From contig CAYVTZ010000011.1 of assembly GCA_964454685.1 (NCBI GenBank), positions 28,482-92,481 on the forward strand: DNA of 64,000 nucleotides, written 5' to 3'. The translations under genes were made by a program, and so were the position numbers. Below, piece by piece: positions 41,907 through 49,492 of this stretch (within the stretch, counting starts at the first letter, position 1; each line of letters starts with the position of its first letter). The DNA comes from CAYVTZ01 sp964454685. GTDB lineage: Bacteria > Bacillota > Clostridia > Christensenellales > Christensenellaceae. Below the pieces are notes generated by a model, which was not told the DNA's origin, did no database searches, and saw only the letters and a list, made by a program, of their open reading frames with translations.

Positions 41907-42940
41907 AAAAGCATTCAATCAGTGGCGGTACTCTTGCCGCAGAATTTTCGCGTAAGTGGGCGCTTGTCATTGTAATTGTTGCGCTGGCAGTCATTTTTGG
42001 TTGCTTTTCCAACTCTTTCATGACGAGCGACAACTGGATTAATATTATTCGCCAAGCGTCTATTATGGGTATTTTGGCGATTGGATTGACGTTTGTCATC
42101 GTGTCCGGCGAAATGGATTTATCCTTTTCCATGGTGGCAAGCTTAACAGCAGTGGTTGTGTTGATGATGAGCATTAAAGGGCAGAATGCTGCGGTATCAT
42201 GGCTGCTGGCATTGGTGCTGGGTGTGGGAATGGGCGCGCTTAACGCATTTGTTGTGGTGGTGCTGAAAATTCCATCTTTGTTGGGCACGATTGGTACGCA
42301 GCTGCTGTTTGGTGGCATCGTCGCATGGATTGCGCAGGGCGGCACGGTGTGGACAGCAAAGTATTCTACGTTATTTCAGATACCGGGACGCGGAATGATG
42401 TTCGGGGTTGTACCGTTTCCGGTCATTGTACTGATCGTGGTGGCGGCAATCAGCATCATCGTGCTGGAGAAAACAGTGATTGGAAGATACTTTTACGCGG
42501 TTGGAGGCAATGCAAAAGCAGCGGACCACGCAGGAATCAACGCGAGAAAAATCAAAACCATCGGGTATTTGATCATGGGCGGACTGGGCGGTCTTGCGGG
42601 CATCATTGTGGCTTCGCAATTTGCCTCCGCAACGCCCTCTGTGGGAGCAACCTATCTGTTCCCTGCAATCATTGCGGTATACTTGGGTTCCATCTTTTTA
42701 AAAGACGGCGTTCCGAATTTATGGGGAACAATCGTGGCTTGCATCTTTTTGAGCGAACTATCCAACGGTTTCAACTTGATTGGACTGAAATACTGGCATG
42801 AAAACGTTGCACAGGGAATCATCATGATCGTTGCAATCGCAATCAGCATCGTGGGCAAAAACCGCAAGATGCGTCCGCAGAAAATTGAGGAGCCTATGAT
42901 TCAAGAATTGAAAGACACGGCGCAGAAGGAGGGGGCATAA
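41903..42940 (+). CDS. sugar ABC transporter permease (RbsC type)
   Basis: A 345-residue membrane protein with eight to ten hydrophobic segments. Motifs are IVSGEMDLSFSMVASLTA, AVGGNAKAADHAGINARKI and YLGSIFLKDGVPNLWGTIV. The 25-residue cytoplasmic tail is charged (KIEEPMIQELKDTAQKEGA). The start is ATG 41903, overlapping the ATPase stop codon. It is the sole permease of importer 4. Confidence 0.91.
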   Translation: MKKHSISGGTLAAEFSRKWALVIVIVALAVIFGCFSNSFMTSDNWINIIRQASIMGILAIGLTFVIVSGEMDLSFSMVASLTAVVVLMMSIKGQNAAVSWLLALVLGVGMGALNAFVVVVLKIPSLLGTIGTQLLFGGIVAWIAQGGTVWTAKYSTLFQIPGRGMMFGVVPFPVIVLIVVAAISIIVLEKTVIGRYFYAVGGNAKAADHAGINARKIKTIGYLIMGGLGGLAGIIVASQFASATPSVGATYLFPAIIAVYLGSIFLKDGVPNLWGTIVACIFLSELSNGFNLIGLKYWHENVAQGIIMIVAIAISIVGKNRKMRPQKIEEPMIQELKDTAQKEGA

Positions 42941-42941
42941 C

Positions 42942-44009
42942 ATGAAAGCGGCAAGAAGTTATGGGGTGCGTGATGTACGCATTGAACAGATAGATTTACG
43001 CGAACCACGCGAAAACGAAGTGCAGATTCAGGTAAAGTACACCGGAATTTGCGGAAGCGATGTGCACGCTTATTTCAGAGGCTGGGCACTGCCCACTATG
43101 CCGCATCCGTTGACAGGGCACACCTTGCCGGTGGTGACAGGGCATGAGATATCCGGCGTTGTGACAAAAGTGGGTGGCAAGGTGGGTGCGCTAAAAGTAG
43201 GAGATCGTGTTTGTGTCGACCCATTGCTGCACTGCGACGAGTGCGAATCCTGCAAGGAAGGGTTCCGGAACTGCTGTGAGCAATCGGTGGGCGAGGATGG
43301 AAGCGGTAACATTATCGGATTTGGCGAGGACGGCGGGTTTGCGGAGTATGTGAATGTACGCGCAACGGACGTGTATCGCATTCCGGATAACATGGATTTT
43401 CAGTTGGGTGCGCTGATTGAGCCTGCTGCCGTTGCGGTAGAGGCAGTACAAAAAAGCGGATTGAAAGTGGGGCAGGACGTTTTAATCTATGGTGCAGGTC
43501 CGATTGGATTGCTGATTGCCATTACAGCGATGCATGCGGGTGCGCGCGTCGTGATCGTGGACTTGTCAGAGGAGCGTTTGGCGCGCGCGAAGGAAATTGG
43601 AATCCCTTGTGTCTGGAATGCAGCGCAAGTTGATGTAGCGGCGCAAACAAAAGCGCTGACGGGGAATGGCGTTGACATTGCATTTGATGTTGCCGGGGTG
43701 CAGCAGACGCTGGACGCCTGTATGGCGCTGATCAAAAACAGAGGGAAAGTTATGATCGTTGCAGTGTTTAACGATCCGCCTAAGGTGAATTTTGCCAGTC
43801 TGCTTATGAAAGGCGGAGACCTGTTAACAACGCTGTGCTACTCGAATGTATATGAAGAGACGATTAAGCTGGTGAGCGAGAATCAAGAGCAATATCGCAA
43901 CGTGATCAGCAAAGTGATTGCACTGGATGATCTTGTGCAAGAAGGGTTTGAATTTAGCGAAGCGAACAAATCGCAAGCAAAGATTCTAGTTCAAATGAGC
44001 GAAGCATAA
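42942..44009 (+). CDS. zinc-type MDR dehydrogenase, butanediol/sorbitol dehydrogenase-like
   Basis: A 355-residue NAD-dependent dehydrogenase. The catalytic zinc site is Cys37 (GICGSDVHAY) with His68-Glu69 (VVTGHEISGVV), and the structural zinc lobe is present (CDECESCKEGFRNCC). The nucleotide fold is VLIYGAGPIGLLIAITAM. Sequence resembles (R,R)-butanediol and polyol dehydrogenases. The start is ATG 42942 after GGAGGGGG. It is the last gene of operon 4, one base after the permease stop, and probably oxidises the imported polyol. Substrate assignment is tentative. Confidence 0.85.
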   Translation: MKAARSYGVRDVRIEQIDLREPRENEVQIQVKYTGICGSDVHAYFRGWALPTMPHPLTGHTLPVVTGHEISGVVTKVGGKVGALKVGDRVCVDPLLHCDECESCKEGFRNCCEQSVGEDGSGNIIGFGEDGGFAEYVNVRATDVYRIPDNMDFQLGALIEPAAVAVEAVQKSGLKVGQDVLIYGAGPIGLLIAITAMHAGARVVIVDLSEERLARAKEIGIPCVWNAAQVDVAAQTKALTGNGVDIAFDVAGVQQTLDACMALIKNRGKVMIVAVFNDPPKVNFASLLMKGGDLLTTLCYSNVYEETIKLVSENQEQYRNVISKVIALDDLVQEGFEFSEANKSQAKILVQMSEA

Positions 44010-44037
44010 TCAAAAAAGTCGTGGGATTTGTTATGAG

Positions 44038-44069
44038 AGCTGCCATTGCCAAAAGCATGGCAGCTTTTT
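44038..44069 (+). terminator. Rho-independent terminator of operon 4
   Basis: AGCTGCCAT (44038-44046) pairs perfectly with ATGGCAGCT (44057-44065) around a 10-base loop, running into TTTTT (44065-44069). Confidence 0.87.
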
Positions 44070-44315
44070 GTGTCCGAGTTGGGTGTGTAGAAGATTTGGA
44101 ATATGCTGTAACAATTTGCTTGGACTTGTGAATGCTGATTGCACGATTGCTGAAATATAATCGGAGGCGTTTGTGTACGAGGATTTAGGGAAGACAAGTG
44201 CAAACGGGAAGCCGCAATATAAAATTTGCTGTGAGTTGCGCTTGTGAAAAAGTGCGGGAAAATATTCTGAGATTTTTTATCTTTTTCTTGACAGACCCCC
44301 CGCAAAAGTATGCAA

Positions 44316-44344
44316 TTTACAAAAATAAATATTAACGGTATAAT
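44316..44344 (+). promoter_or_regulatory. promoter of the stand-alone araD gene
   Basis: TTTACA (44316-44321), 17-base spacer, perfect TATAAT (44339-44344). The predicted transcript starts near 44351, leaving a short leader of about 32 bases before the ATG at 44383. Confidence 0.75.
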
Positions 44345-44382
44345 AATCTCATTAAAGAACTTGTGATGAAAGGCGAGGAACT

Positions 44383-45078
44383 ATGAGTCAATTTGAAGCA
44401 TTAAAGCATACTGTTTACCAAGCAAATATGCTGCTGCCCAAGTATTCCCTTGTAACGTTTACATGGGGGAATGTATCGCAGATCGATCGGGAAAACGGCG
44501 TTGTTGCCATCAAGCCATCCGGAGTGGAGTATGACACCATGCGACCGGAGGACATTGTTTTGGTTGATTTGGATGGAAACGTGGTGGAGGGATCGCTCAA
44601 ACCATCCTCTGATCTTGCGACGCACCTGGCGCTGTATCAAGGATTTCAAGGCATCGGGGGTGTGACGCATACGCATTCGCGCTGGGTAACGGCTTGGGCG
44701 CAAGCGGGCGCGAATCTGCCTGCGCTGGGAACAACGCATGCGGACTATTTTTGGGGCGCGGTGCCGTGTACGCGCGCGTTAACGACGGAAGAGATTGGCA
44801 CGGCATATGAGGCGAATACAGGGCATGTGATTGTGGAAACATTCCAAAACATCGATGCCATGCACATTCCTGCCGTGCTGGTGCATAGCCATGGCCCTTT
44901 CACTTGGGGGAAGGATGCCGCAAAATCTGTGGAAAATGCAGTGGTACTGGAGGAAACTTCTTACATGGCATACCTGACGCAATCCATCAATCCGGATGCT
45001 TTGGGGATGCCCAAAGCGTTACTGGATAAGCACTTTTGCCGTAAACATGGCGCAGGAGCATATTACGGGCAGAAGTAA
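44383..45078 (+). CDS. araD: L-ribulose-5-phosphate 4-epimerase paralogue
   Basis: A 231-residue class II aldolase-fold epimerase, second copy in the window. It keeps TFTWGNVSQIDRENG, IKPSGVEYDTM, the zinc histidines in THTHSRW, GTTHADYFWG, VHSHGPFTWGK and CRKHGAGAYYGQ. The start is ATG 44383. It has its own promoter and is followed by a decayed LacI-type gene, so it may be the survivor of an older pentose operon. It may serve any pathway yielding L-ribulose-5-phosphate, including those in neighbouring operons that lack an epimerase. Confidence 0.88.
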   Translation: MSQFEALKHTVYQANMLLPKYSLVTFTWGNVSQIDRENGVVAIKPSGVEYDTMRPEDIVLVDLDGNVVEGSLKPSSDLATHLALYQGFQGIGGVTHTHSRWVTAWAQAGANLPALGTTHADYFWGAVPCTRALTTEEIGTAYEANTGHVIVETFQNIDAMHIPAVLVHSHGPFTWGKDAAKSVENAVVLEETSYMAYLTQSINPDALGMPKALLDKHFCRKHGAGAYYGQK

Positions 45079-45139
45079 CCGAATGGTTTGTTGCAAAAAT
45101 TTGCGTTTTGAAGTTGCTGATCGAATCTCGTTCGCAAGC

Positions 45140-45160
45140 AGGCACAGCATATCTGTGCCT
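45140..45160 (+). terminator. possible terminator or hairpin after araD
   Basis: AGGCACAG (45140-45147) and CTGTGCCT (45153-45160) form a perfect 8-bp stem with a 5-base loop, 61 bases after the araD stop. The downstream sequence GAGGATTTTG has only four T, so termination would be partial. Confidence 0.45.
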
Positions 45161-45162
45161 GA

Positions 45163-45477
45163 GGATTTTGTGCGGCTATGGTTGCATTGGACAAACAAAA
45201 GCTGATTCAGCAGGTGACTGAAGAAAGCGGATATAAGGTCAACATTGTGATGCTGACGGGCTGCGGTAATATTTACCCAAGCACATTGGTTTCGCCGTAA
45301 ATCACGAGCATCAGCATCCCCTCCTGTACATTGGGCATGGAGGGGTTTAAGGCATTGCTGCAAATGATTGAAGATTCGGATGCGCGCCCGATCCGCAAAC
45401 TGGTCGATCACTCCTTTATTGTGCGGCAGTCCACCAGTAAAGACTGCGAACGTGAATGGAACATCGCGCGTTGGTAG
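45163..45477 (+). pseudogene. remnant of a LacI-family regulator (C-terminal part only)
   Basis: One frame reads as the last ~100 residues of a LacI effector domain: MVALDKQKLIQQVTEESGYK, then TGCGNIYPSTLVSP, an in-frame TAA (45298-45300), and beyond it ITSISIPSCTLGMEGFKALL, IEDSDARPIRKLVDHSFIVR and QSTSKDCERE before the final TAG (45475-45477). The segment after the stop matches the usual LacI ending (T-I-x-x-P, I-x-x-P-x-R, H-x-x-V-R-x-S-T). The N-terminal DNA-binding domain and most of the core are missing. It cannot encode a working repressor and probably once regulated the adjacent araD. Confidence 0.65.
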
Positions 45478-45525
45478 CTCACTGATCGCGGGTCACTAGC
45501 GCGGCAGCTCATTTCGTGATTGGTT

Positions 45526-45602
45526 CGGCGTATCTTTGCAAATGGCGTCTTTCCTACGCAAATGTAAGGTTTGGACGTTTTAATGCGTGAAAAGATACGC
45601 CG
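45526..45602. repeat. 12-bp perfect inverted repeat enclosing 53 bases
   Basis: CGGCGTATCTTT (45526-45537) and AAAGATACGCCG (45591-45602) are perfectly complementary; wobble pairs can extend the stem outward. Inside, ACGCA (45556-45560) and TGCGT (45584-45588) can form a second helix. It ends two bases before the -35 of the next promoter. It may be a cruciform operator, the footprint of a small excised element, or a structured RNA. Confidence 0.5.
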
Positions 45603-45604
45603 GA

Positions 45605-45633
45605 TTGACTTATGTTCCCCGAAAGTATATAAT
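45605..45633 (+). promoter_or_regulatory. near-consensus promoter of the PfkB/two-component operon
   Basis: TTGACT (45605-45610), exactly 17 bases, then TATAAT (45628-45633): eleven of twelve consensus positions. Transcription should start near 45640, giving a leader of about 185 bases before the coding start at 45824. Confidence 0.82.
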
Positions 45634-45657
45634 AAAGTTCGAAACACCTTGAGAACC

Positions 45658-45782
45658 CATAGATTTGCTTTTTTACTCAGAGGTATATCGCGTGCACTGC
45701 GTAGTGCACTGGATTGATCTCCATTAATTTTTTTGCATTATGTAAACTACCATCTATGCGAATATTTTTTATTCGCTTTTTT
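45658..45782 (+). promoter_or_regulatory. candidate attenuator/riboswitch-like leader
   Basis: Within the predicted leader, CATAGAT (45658-45664) can pair with ATCTATG (45752-45758) to close a domain of about 95 bases. That domain contains the hairpin GTGCACT-GCGT-AGTGCAC (45692-45709). Directly after it, sharing one base, comes a terminator: GCGAATA (45758-45764), five T, TATTCGC (45770-45776), then TTTTTT (45777-45782). A terminator between promoter and first gene is the hallmark of transcription attenuation. No known riboswitch class was recognised from the sequence. Confidence 0.55.
45758..45782 (+). terminator. intrinsic terminator in the PfkB leader
   Basis: A seven-bp stem GCGAATA/TATTCGC with a T5 loop and a T6 tail. 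It lies 42 bases upstream of the PfkB start and on the same strand, downstream of a strong promoter. Confidence 0.75.
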
Positions 45783-45823
45783 GTATGATTTTTTACGATT
45801 TACATGAAAAGGAGCTTGAATCA

Positions 45824-46837
45824 ATGAAACAAGGAATTGCAGTTGCAGGGAACATCATTGTAGATCATGTGAAAATGATCGATACTTTTCCAAGTGTTGG
45901 AATGCTTGCCAACATTCGCGGAGTTAGTCAGTGTATCGGCGGATGCGCGGGGAATACAAGTGTGAATTTATCCCTGATCGACCCATCACTCCCCGTTTTT
46001 TGCATTGGAAAAGTGGGTGACGACAGCATGGGAGAATATGCAAAGTCGTTTTTAATACAGCACGGAATTGACACCTGCCATGTCAAAACGTCGAGTTTGC
46101 CTACTTCTTTCACGGATGTGATGTCTGATGTGCAAAGCGGGGAACGCACTTTTTTTCATTTGAGAGGTGCGAATGCAGATTTTGGGATCGAGGACGTTGA
46201 CCTAGACAATTTACATGCCGATATTTTTCACGTTGGATATGCGCTGCTGCTGGATCGGATGGATCAGGCGGATCGCACATACGGGACAGCTATGGCAAGG
46301 CTGCTTGCAATGGTACGGGAGAAAGGCATCAAAACCTCGCTCGATGTTGTGAGCGAGGATGGCAACCGGTTTTCAAAAATTGTAACACCCAGTCTGCGGT
46401 ACTGCTCTTATGCAATCATGAATGAAGTAGAAGCCGGGATGGTCTGCGGCGTTGCACCGCGCGATCACAATGGACAAATTCTTATCCGAAGTCTGAAAGA
46501 AATTTGCAATCGAATTATGGACTGTGGCGTTGAAGAATATGTGGTACTGCACATGCCGGAGTTGGGCTGTGCAATGGACGCGGAGCGAAATTTTTATGCG
46601 GTTGGGTCTTATCGGCTTCCGGCAGGATATATCAAAGGCTCTGTCGGCGCGGGCGACGCTTTTTGCGCCGGCTCACTTTATGGCCTTTATACGGGAATGG
46701 ATGTTACAGAGATGTTGATTTTTGCAAATGGAGCAGCAGCGTGTAATTTATCACACGAAAACTCTGTTGGTGGCATGAAGATAAAAGCGGACATCCAAGG
46801 GCTGCCATATCCACTTAGAACGGTTGAAAAAATGTGA
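45824..46837 (+). CDS. PfkB-family carbohydrate kinase
   Basis: A 337-residue ribokinase-fold kinase. The N-terminal strand is GIAVAGNIIVDHV, and the substrate loop is GGCAGNTSVNLSLI. The catalytic aspartate and anion hole are in GSVGAGDAFCAGSLYGLYTG near residue 285. The start chosen is ATG 45824, about ten bases after AAAAGGAG; an in-frame ATG at 45785 lies at the end of the terminator and is unlikely. It is the first gene of an operon with a response regulator, kinase and pseudo-ATPase, so it may phosphorylate the sugar or ketose made by importer 5 and its dehydrogenases. Substrate unknown. Confidence 0.88.
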   Translation: MKQGIAVAGNIIVDHVKMIDTFPSVGMLANIRGVSQCIGGCAGNTSVNLSLIDPSLPVFCIGKVGDDSMGEYAKSFLIQHGIDTCHVKTSSLPTSFTDVMSDVQSGERTFFHLRGANADFGIEDVDLDNLHADIFHVGYALLLDRMDQADRTYGTAMARLLAMVREKGIKTSLDVVSEDGNRFSKIVTPSLRYCSYAIMNEVEAGMVCGVAPRDHNGQILIRSLKEICNRIMDCGVEEYVVLHMPELGCAMDAERNFYAVGSYRLPAGYIKGSVGAGDAFCAGSLYGLYTGMDVTEMLIFANGAAACNLSHENSVGGMKIKADIQGLPYPLRTVEKM

Positions 46838-46847
46838 GGAGGATTTT

Positions 46848-48458
46848 ATGAAGGTTATCATTGCGGACGATGAGAAGAGAATATGCCAGTTGATTCAGAA
46901 TCTGGTGTGTTGGGAAGACTTTGGCATGGAGGTGATCGCCTGCGTTCACGATGGAATCGAAGCGTTGGAAACGATTCAGAAAAGAAAGCCGGAGCTGGTG
47001 ATCACCGATATCCGCATGCCGGGATATGATGGGCTTGAACTCATCAGACGCGCGAAAATTTCGAGTCCGGAAACTGAATTCGTTATCATCAGTGGTTATC
47101 GGCACTTTGAATATGCCCAAAACGCGCTTCAATATGGTGTGAAGAATTATTTGCTAAAGCCGGTGAAAAAAGCTGAATTAGCCGACGAATTACGAAGCAT
47201 TCAGAAAATCAATGTTCAACGCGCGCGGAAGAATGAAGCGGACGCAAAAAAAACGATCATCATACAAAACAACAAAGACAGGCTGCGCGAAACATTTATG
47301 CAAAACGCCTTGATCAACATGAACTTCCTGAAAACAAAAATGCTGGACGACATCAACGAGCAATACCAGTTTAGCTTCCGCGAGGATCTTTATCAGATCG
47401 TTATTTTTAAAATTGACGGAATGGGAACGCAGCCAAGCAGCGCCACTGAATTTATTCAGGAAAAAGTTGTTCGGCTGGCACAAAAGATGCTGCAAAGTTT
47501 TTGCTATGAGCTGGAGCATATTTGGATCGAGCATTTTTGCTATTTTCTGTTGAACTACGGGGAATCCGGCAAAAAAGAAGTGCGACGCATTTTAAAAAGC
47601 TTGATTGGCGAAATGCTGTGGCAAAAAGAGATTTTCAAGAGTTTTTATGTAACAATCGGTCTCGGTTCCATTCAAAAAGAGATCCTGCACATCACTCAAT
47701 CTGCGCAGCAGGCGAAACGCGCCATTGAACAAAGAGTTTTGGACGGTACAAACCGCGTGATTGAGCCGCCGGACATGTACTCTAACAAAAGGGAAAAATA
47801 CATCAGTTGCCCAAAAGAGTTCAAGCAATCCCTTGCCAAGGCAATCGACTGCATGGATGAAGAAATTGCAAAATGCTCCATTCAGCTCCTGTGCAAAGAC
47901 TTGCAGACTGAAAATAGATATTCCGGTGCAGATATCCTTGAAATCCTGCGTGATGCACTGCGGTTTTTTATTTTTACATTGCAGCAAAATGGACAGATGG
48001 TTTCAGAAGCAAACCATCTGTTTTTAGAGTTTGAACGTGAAATAGACGATCTATATTCAATCGACATGCTGATGCAGTGCCTGGAAAAGAAAATTGTTCA
48101 GACGATTTTGAGCTGCATCAACAAGCGTCAGAGCGAAGGGGAAAGGCCGATTCGCGAAGCAAAGAGATATGTTCGTGAACATTATGATGAAAATATTTCG
48201 TTAGACATACTGAGCAACGAGGTTGGCATGAATGCGTCCTACCTCAGTACGCTTTTCAAAAAGCAAACCGGCAATACATTCAGCGAATATCTGACACAAG
48301 TACGCATGGAAAAGGCAAAAGAGTTTTTGAAAGAGTCTGAGGAAAACATCTCTAACATCTGTGAGCGAGTGGGATATAACGATCTGAAAAGCTTTACCAA
48401 GAATTTCAAAAGCTACACCGGGATGCGACCAAACGAGTATCGCAAGATTTTCGGATGA
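46848..48458 (+). CDS. YesN-like response regulator with long linker
   Basis: 536 residues. The receiver domain (1-120) begins MKVIIADDEKR, with phospho-acceptor Asp54 in ELVITDIRMPGYDG and the conserved lysine in YLLKPVK. A middle region of about 300 residues has no recognised domain, as is usual for YesN. The C-terminal AraC-type DNA-binding domain (about 435-536) includes ISLDILSNEVGMNASYLSTL and DLKSFTKNFKSYTGMRPNEY. The start is ATG 46848 after GGAGG; it is 10 bases after the PfkB stop. It probably activates the extended -10 promoter at 51073. Confidence 0.92.
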   Translation: MKVIIADDEKRICQLIQNLVCWEDFGMEVIACVHDGIEALETIQKRKPELVITDIRMPGYDGLELIRRAKISSPETEFVIISGYRHFEYAQNALQYGVKNYLLKPVKKAELADELRSIQKINVQRARKNEADAKKTIIIQNNKDRLRETFMQNALINMNFLKTKMLDDINEQYQFSFREDLYQIVIFKIDGMGTQPSSATEFIQEKVVRLAQKMLQSFCYELEHIWIEHFCYFLLNYGESGKKEVRRILKSLIGEMLWQKEIFKSFYVTIGLGSIQKEILHITQSAQQAKRAIEQRVLDGTNRVIEPPDMYSNKREKYISCPKEFKQSLAKAIDCMDEEIAKCSIQLLCKDLQTENRYSGADILEILRDALRFFIFTLQQNGQMVSEANHLFLEFEREIDDLYSIDMLMQCLEKKIVQTILSCINKRQSEGERPIREAKRYVREHYDENISLDILSNEVGMNASYLSTLFKKQTGNTFSEYLTQVRMEKAKEFLKESEENISNICERVGYNDLKSFTKNFKSYTGMRPNEYRKIFG

Positions 48459-48467
48459 GGCAAAGCA

Positions 48468-49481
48468 ATGAATAAAGAAAAAATATATTATTCTACCGTA
48501 GTAAAAATTTATGACGTATTATGTATTGCTTTTATGATGTTTCTCGTGTGCTGCATTCTAGGGCTCACGGTCATAAGCGGTGCACGGCTTCTACCATTCA
48601 TATTTTCCGCTGTGCTGCTTGCAATGCTTCTGCTGCTTCGATATCTGTTTGTGATAAAGCGTTTTCGAAAGCTAAGAACGGTTTTTCGTCAATACCTGAA
48701 AAGCTACAATTTTGAAGATATTTTTGAGCAAAAATTAATGCTGAGTGAATCGGTGGATGTAGCGTTTGGGATGGTATCTGAGAAGCTGAATAAATCCAAA
48801 AATTTGAGTCTCTCCAGAAAGCAGGCGCAATATCTCGCACTGCAAAACCAAATCAATCCGCATTTTCTCTACAATACGCTGGAGTGTATCCGAAGCGAAG
48901 CGTTGTGCCAGGGCATGGATGGTGTTGCGTCCATGACGGAGGCTTTGGCGACATTTTTTCGCTATACCATCTCCAATGTTGACAAATTTGTCACGCTGGA
49001 GGATGAGCTGACCAATGTGGAAAACTATTATCTCATCCAGCAATATCGCTTTGGAGACAGGCTGGACATGAAAATCGAATATGGCAATGAGGACGATTTG
49101 AGCCTGCTGGATCTTTATATGCCAAAGTTGACTTTGCAGCCGATTGTAGAAAATTCAATTTATCATGGATTGGAGCGCAAGCTGGGAAACGGCAGCCTGC
49201 GCATCAAGATGGAGCGCACACGCGAATACTTGATCATTCGCATTTCAGACAATGGATTAGGCATTGAAAAGGATCGTTTGGACGTTTTAAACCGTAAGCT
49301 TTTGAAAAACACCTATGATGATATTTCAGGGCAGGAAAACGGGCTTGGGGGCATTGCAATCATGAATGTAAACAACCGGATCAAGCTGCTGTTTGGGGAA
49401 CAATATGGCATCAACATCCAAAGCGTGAGCCATGTCGGTACTGATGTTGAGATCACATTGCCTGTTATCGAGAAACAATAG
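48468..49481 (+). CDS. short YesM-like histidine kinase without an extracellular sensor
   Basis: A 337-residue membrane kinase. Two N-terminal hydrophobic segments (about 16-36 and 42-62) are joined by only a few residues, so there is no extracytoplasmic sensing domain, unlike the 607-residue kinase at 35511. The kinase core is complete: QNQINPHFLYNTLECIR with phospho-His132, then IVENSIYHGLERKLGNGS and ISDNGLGIEKDRLD. The start is ATG 48468, seven bases after GAGG. Lacking its own sensor, it presumably receives its signal from another membrane protein; the pseudo-ATPase encoded next to it is the obvious candidate. Confidence 0.9.
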   Translation: MNKEKIYYSTVVKIYDVLCIAFMMFLVCCILGLTVISGARLLPFIFSAVLLAMLLLLRYLFVIKRFRKLRTVFRQYLKSYNFEDIFEQKLMLSESVDVAFGMVSEKLNKSKNLSLSRKQAQYLALQNQINPHFLYNTLECIRSEALCQGMDGVASMTEALATFFRYTISNVDKFVTLEDELTNVENYYLIQQYRFGDRLDMKIEYGNEDDLSLLDLYMPKLTLQPIVENSIYHGLERKLGNGSLRIKMERTREYLIIRISDNGLGIEKDRLDVLNRKLLKNTYDDISGQENGLGGIAIMNVNNRIKLLFGEQYGINIQSVSHVGTDVEITLPVIEKQ

Positions 49482-49492
49482 AGGTGCTTGTT

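Larger units (their letters stand above)
44010..44382. other. intergenic region before the stand-alone araD
   Basis: 373 bases. It holds the terminator at 44038-44069 and the promoter at 44316-44344. A TTGACA at 44288-44293 has no good -10 partner. The stretch between 44070 and 44280 shows no gene or clear motif. Confidence 0.5.
45478..45823. other. structured non-coding region before the PfkB operon
   Basis: About 350 bases without a gene. In order it contains a 12-bp inverted repeat (45526-45602), a near-perfect promoter (45605-45633), and a leader of about 185 bases with three helices, the last being a terminator (45758-45782). Confidence 0.6.

Noticed and set aside
44996..45205. Small frame overlapping the end of araD
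   Set aside because: It is out of frame with araD, has no ribosome site and runs through the downstream hairpin.
45658..45782. Assignment of the leader to a known riboswitch class
   Set aside because: No conserved core of any class I know could be identified by eye; only a generic attenuator layout is supported.
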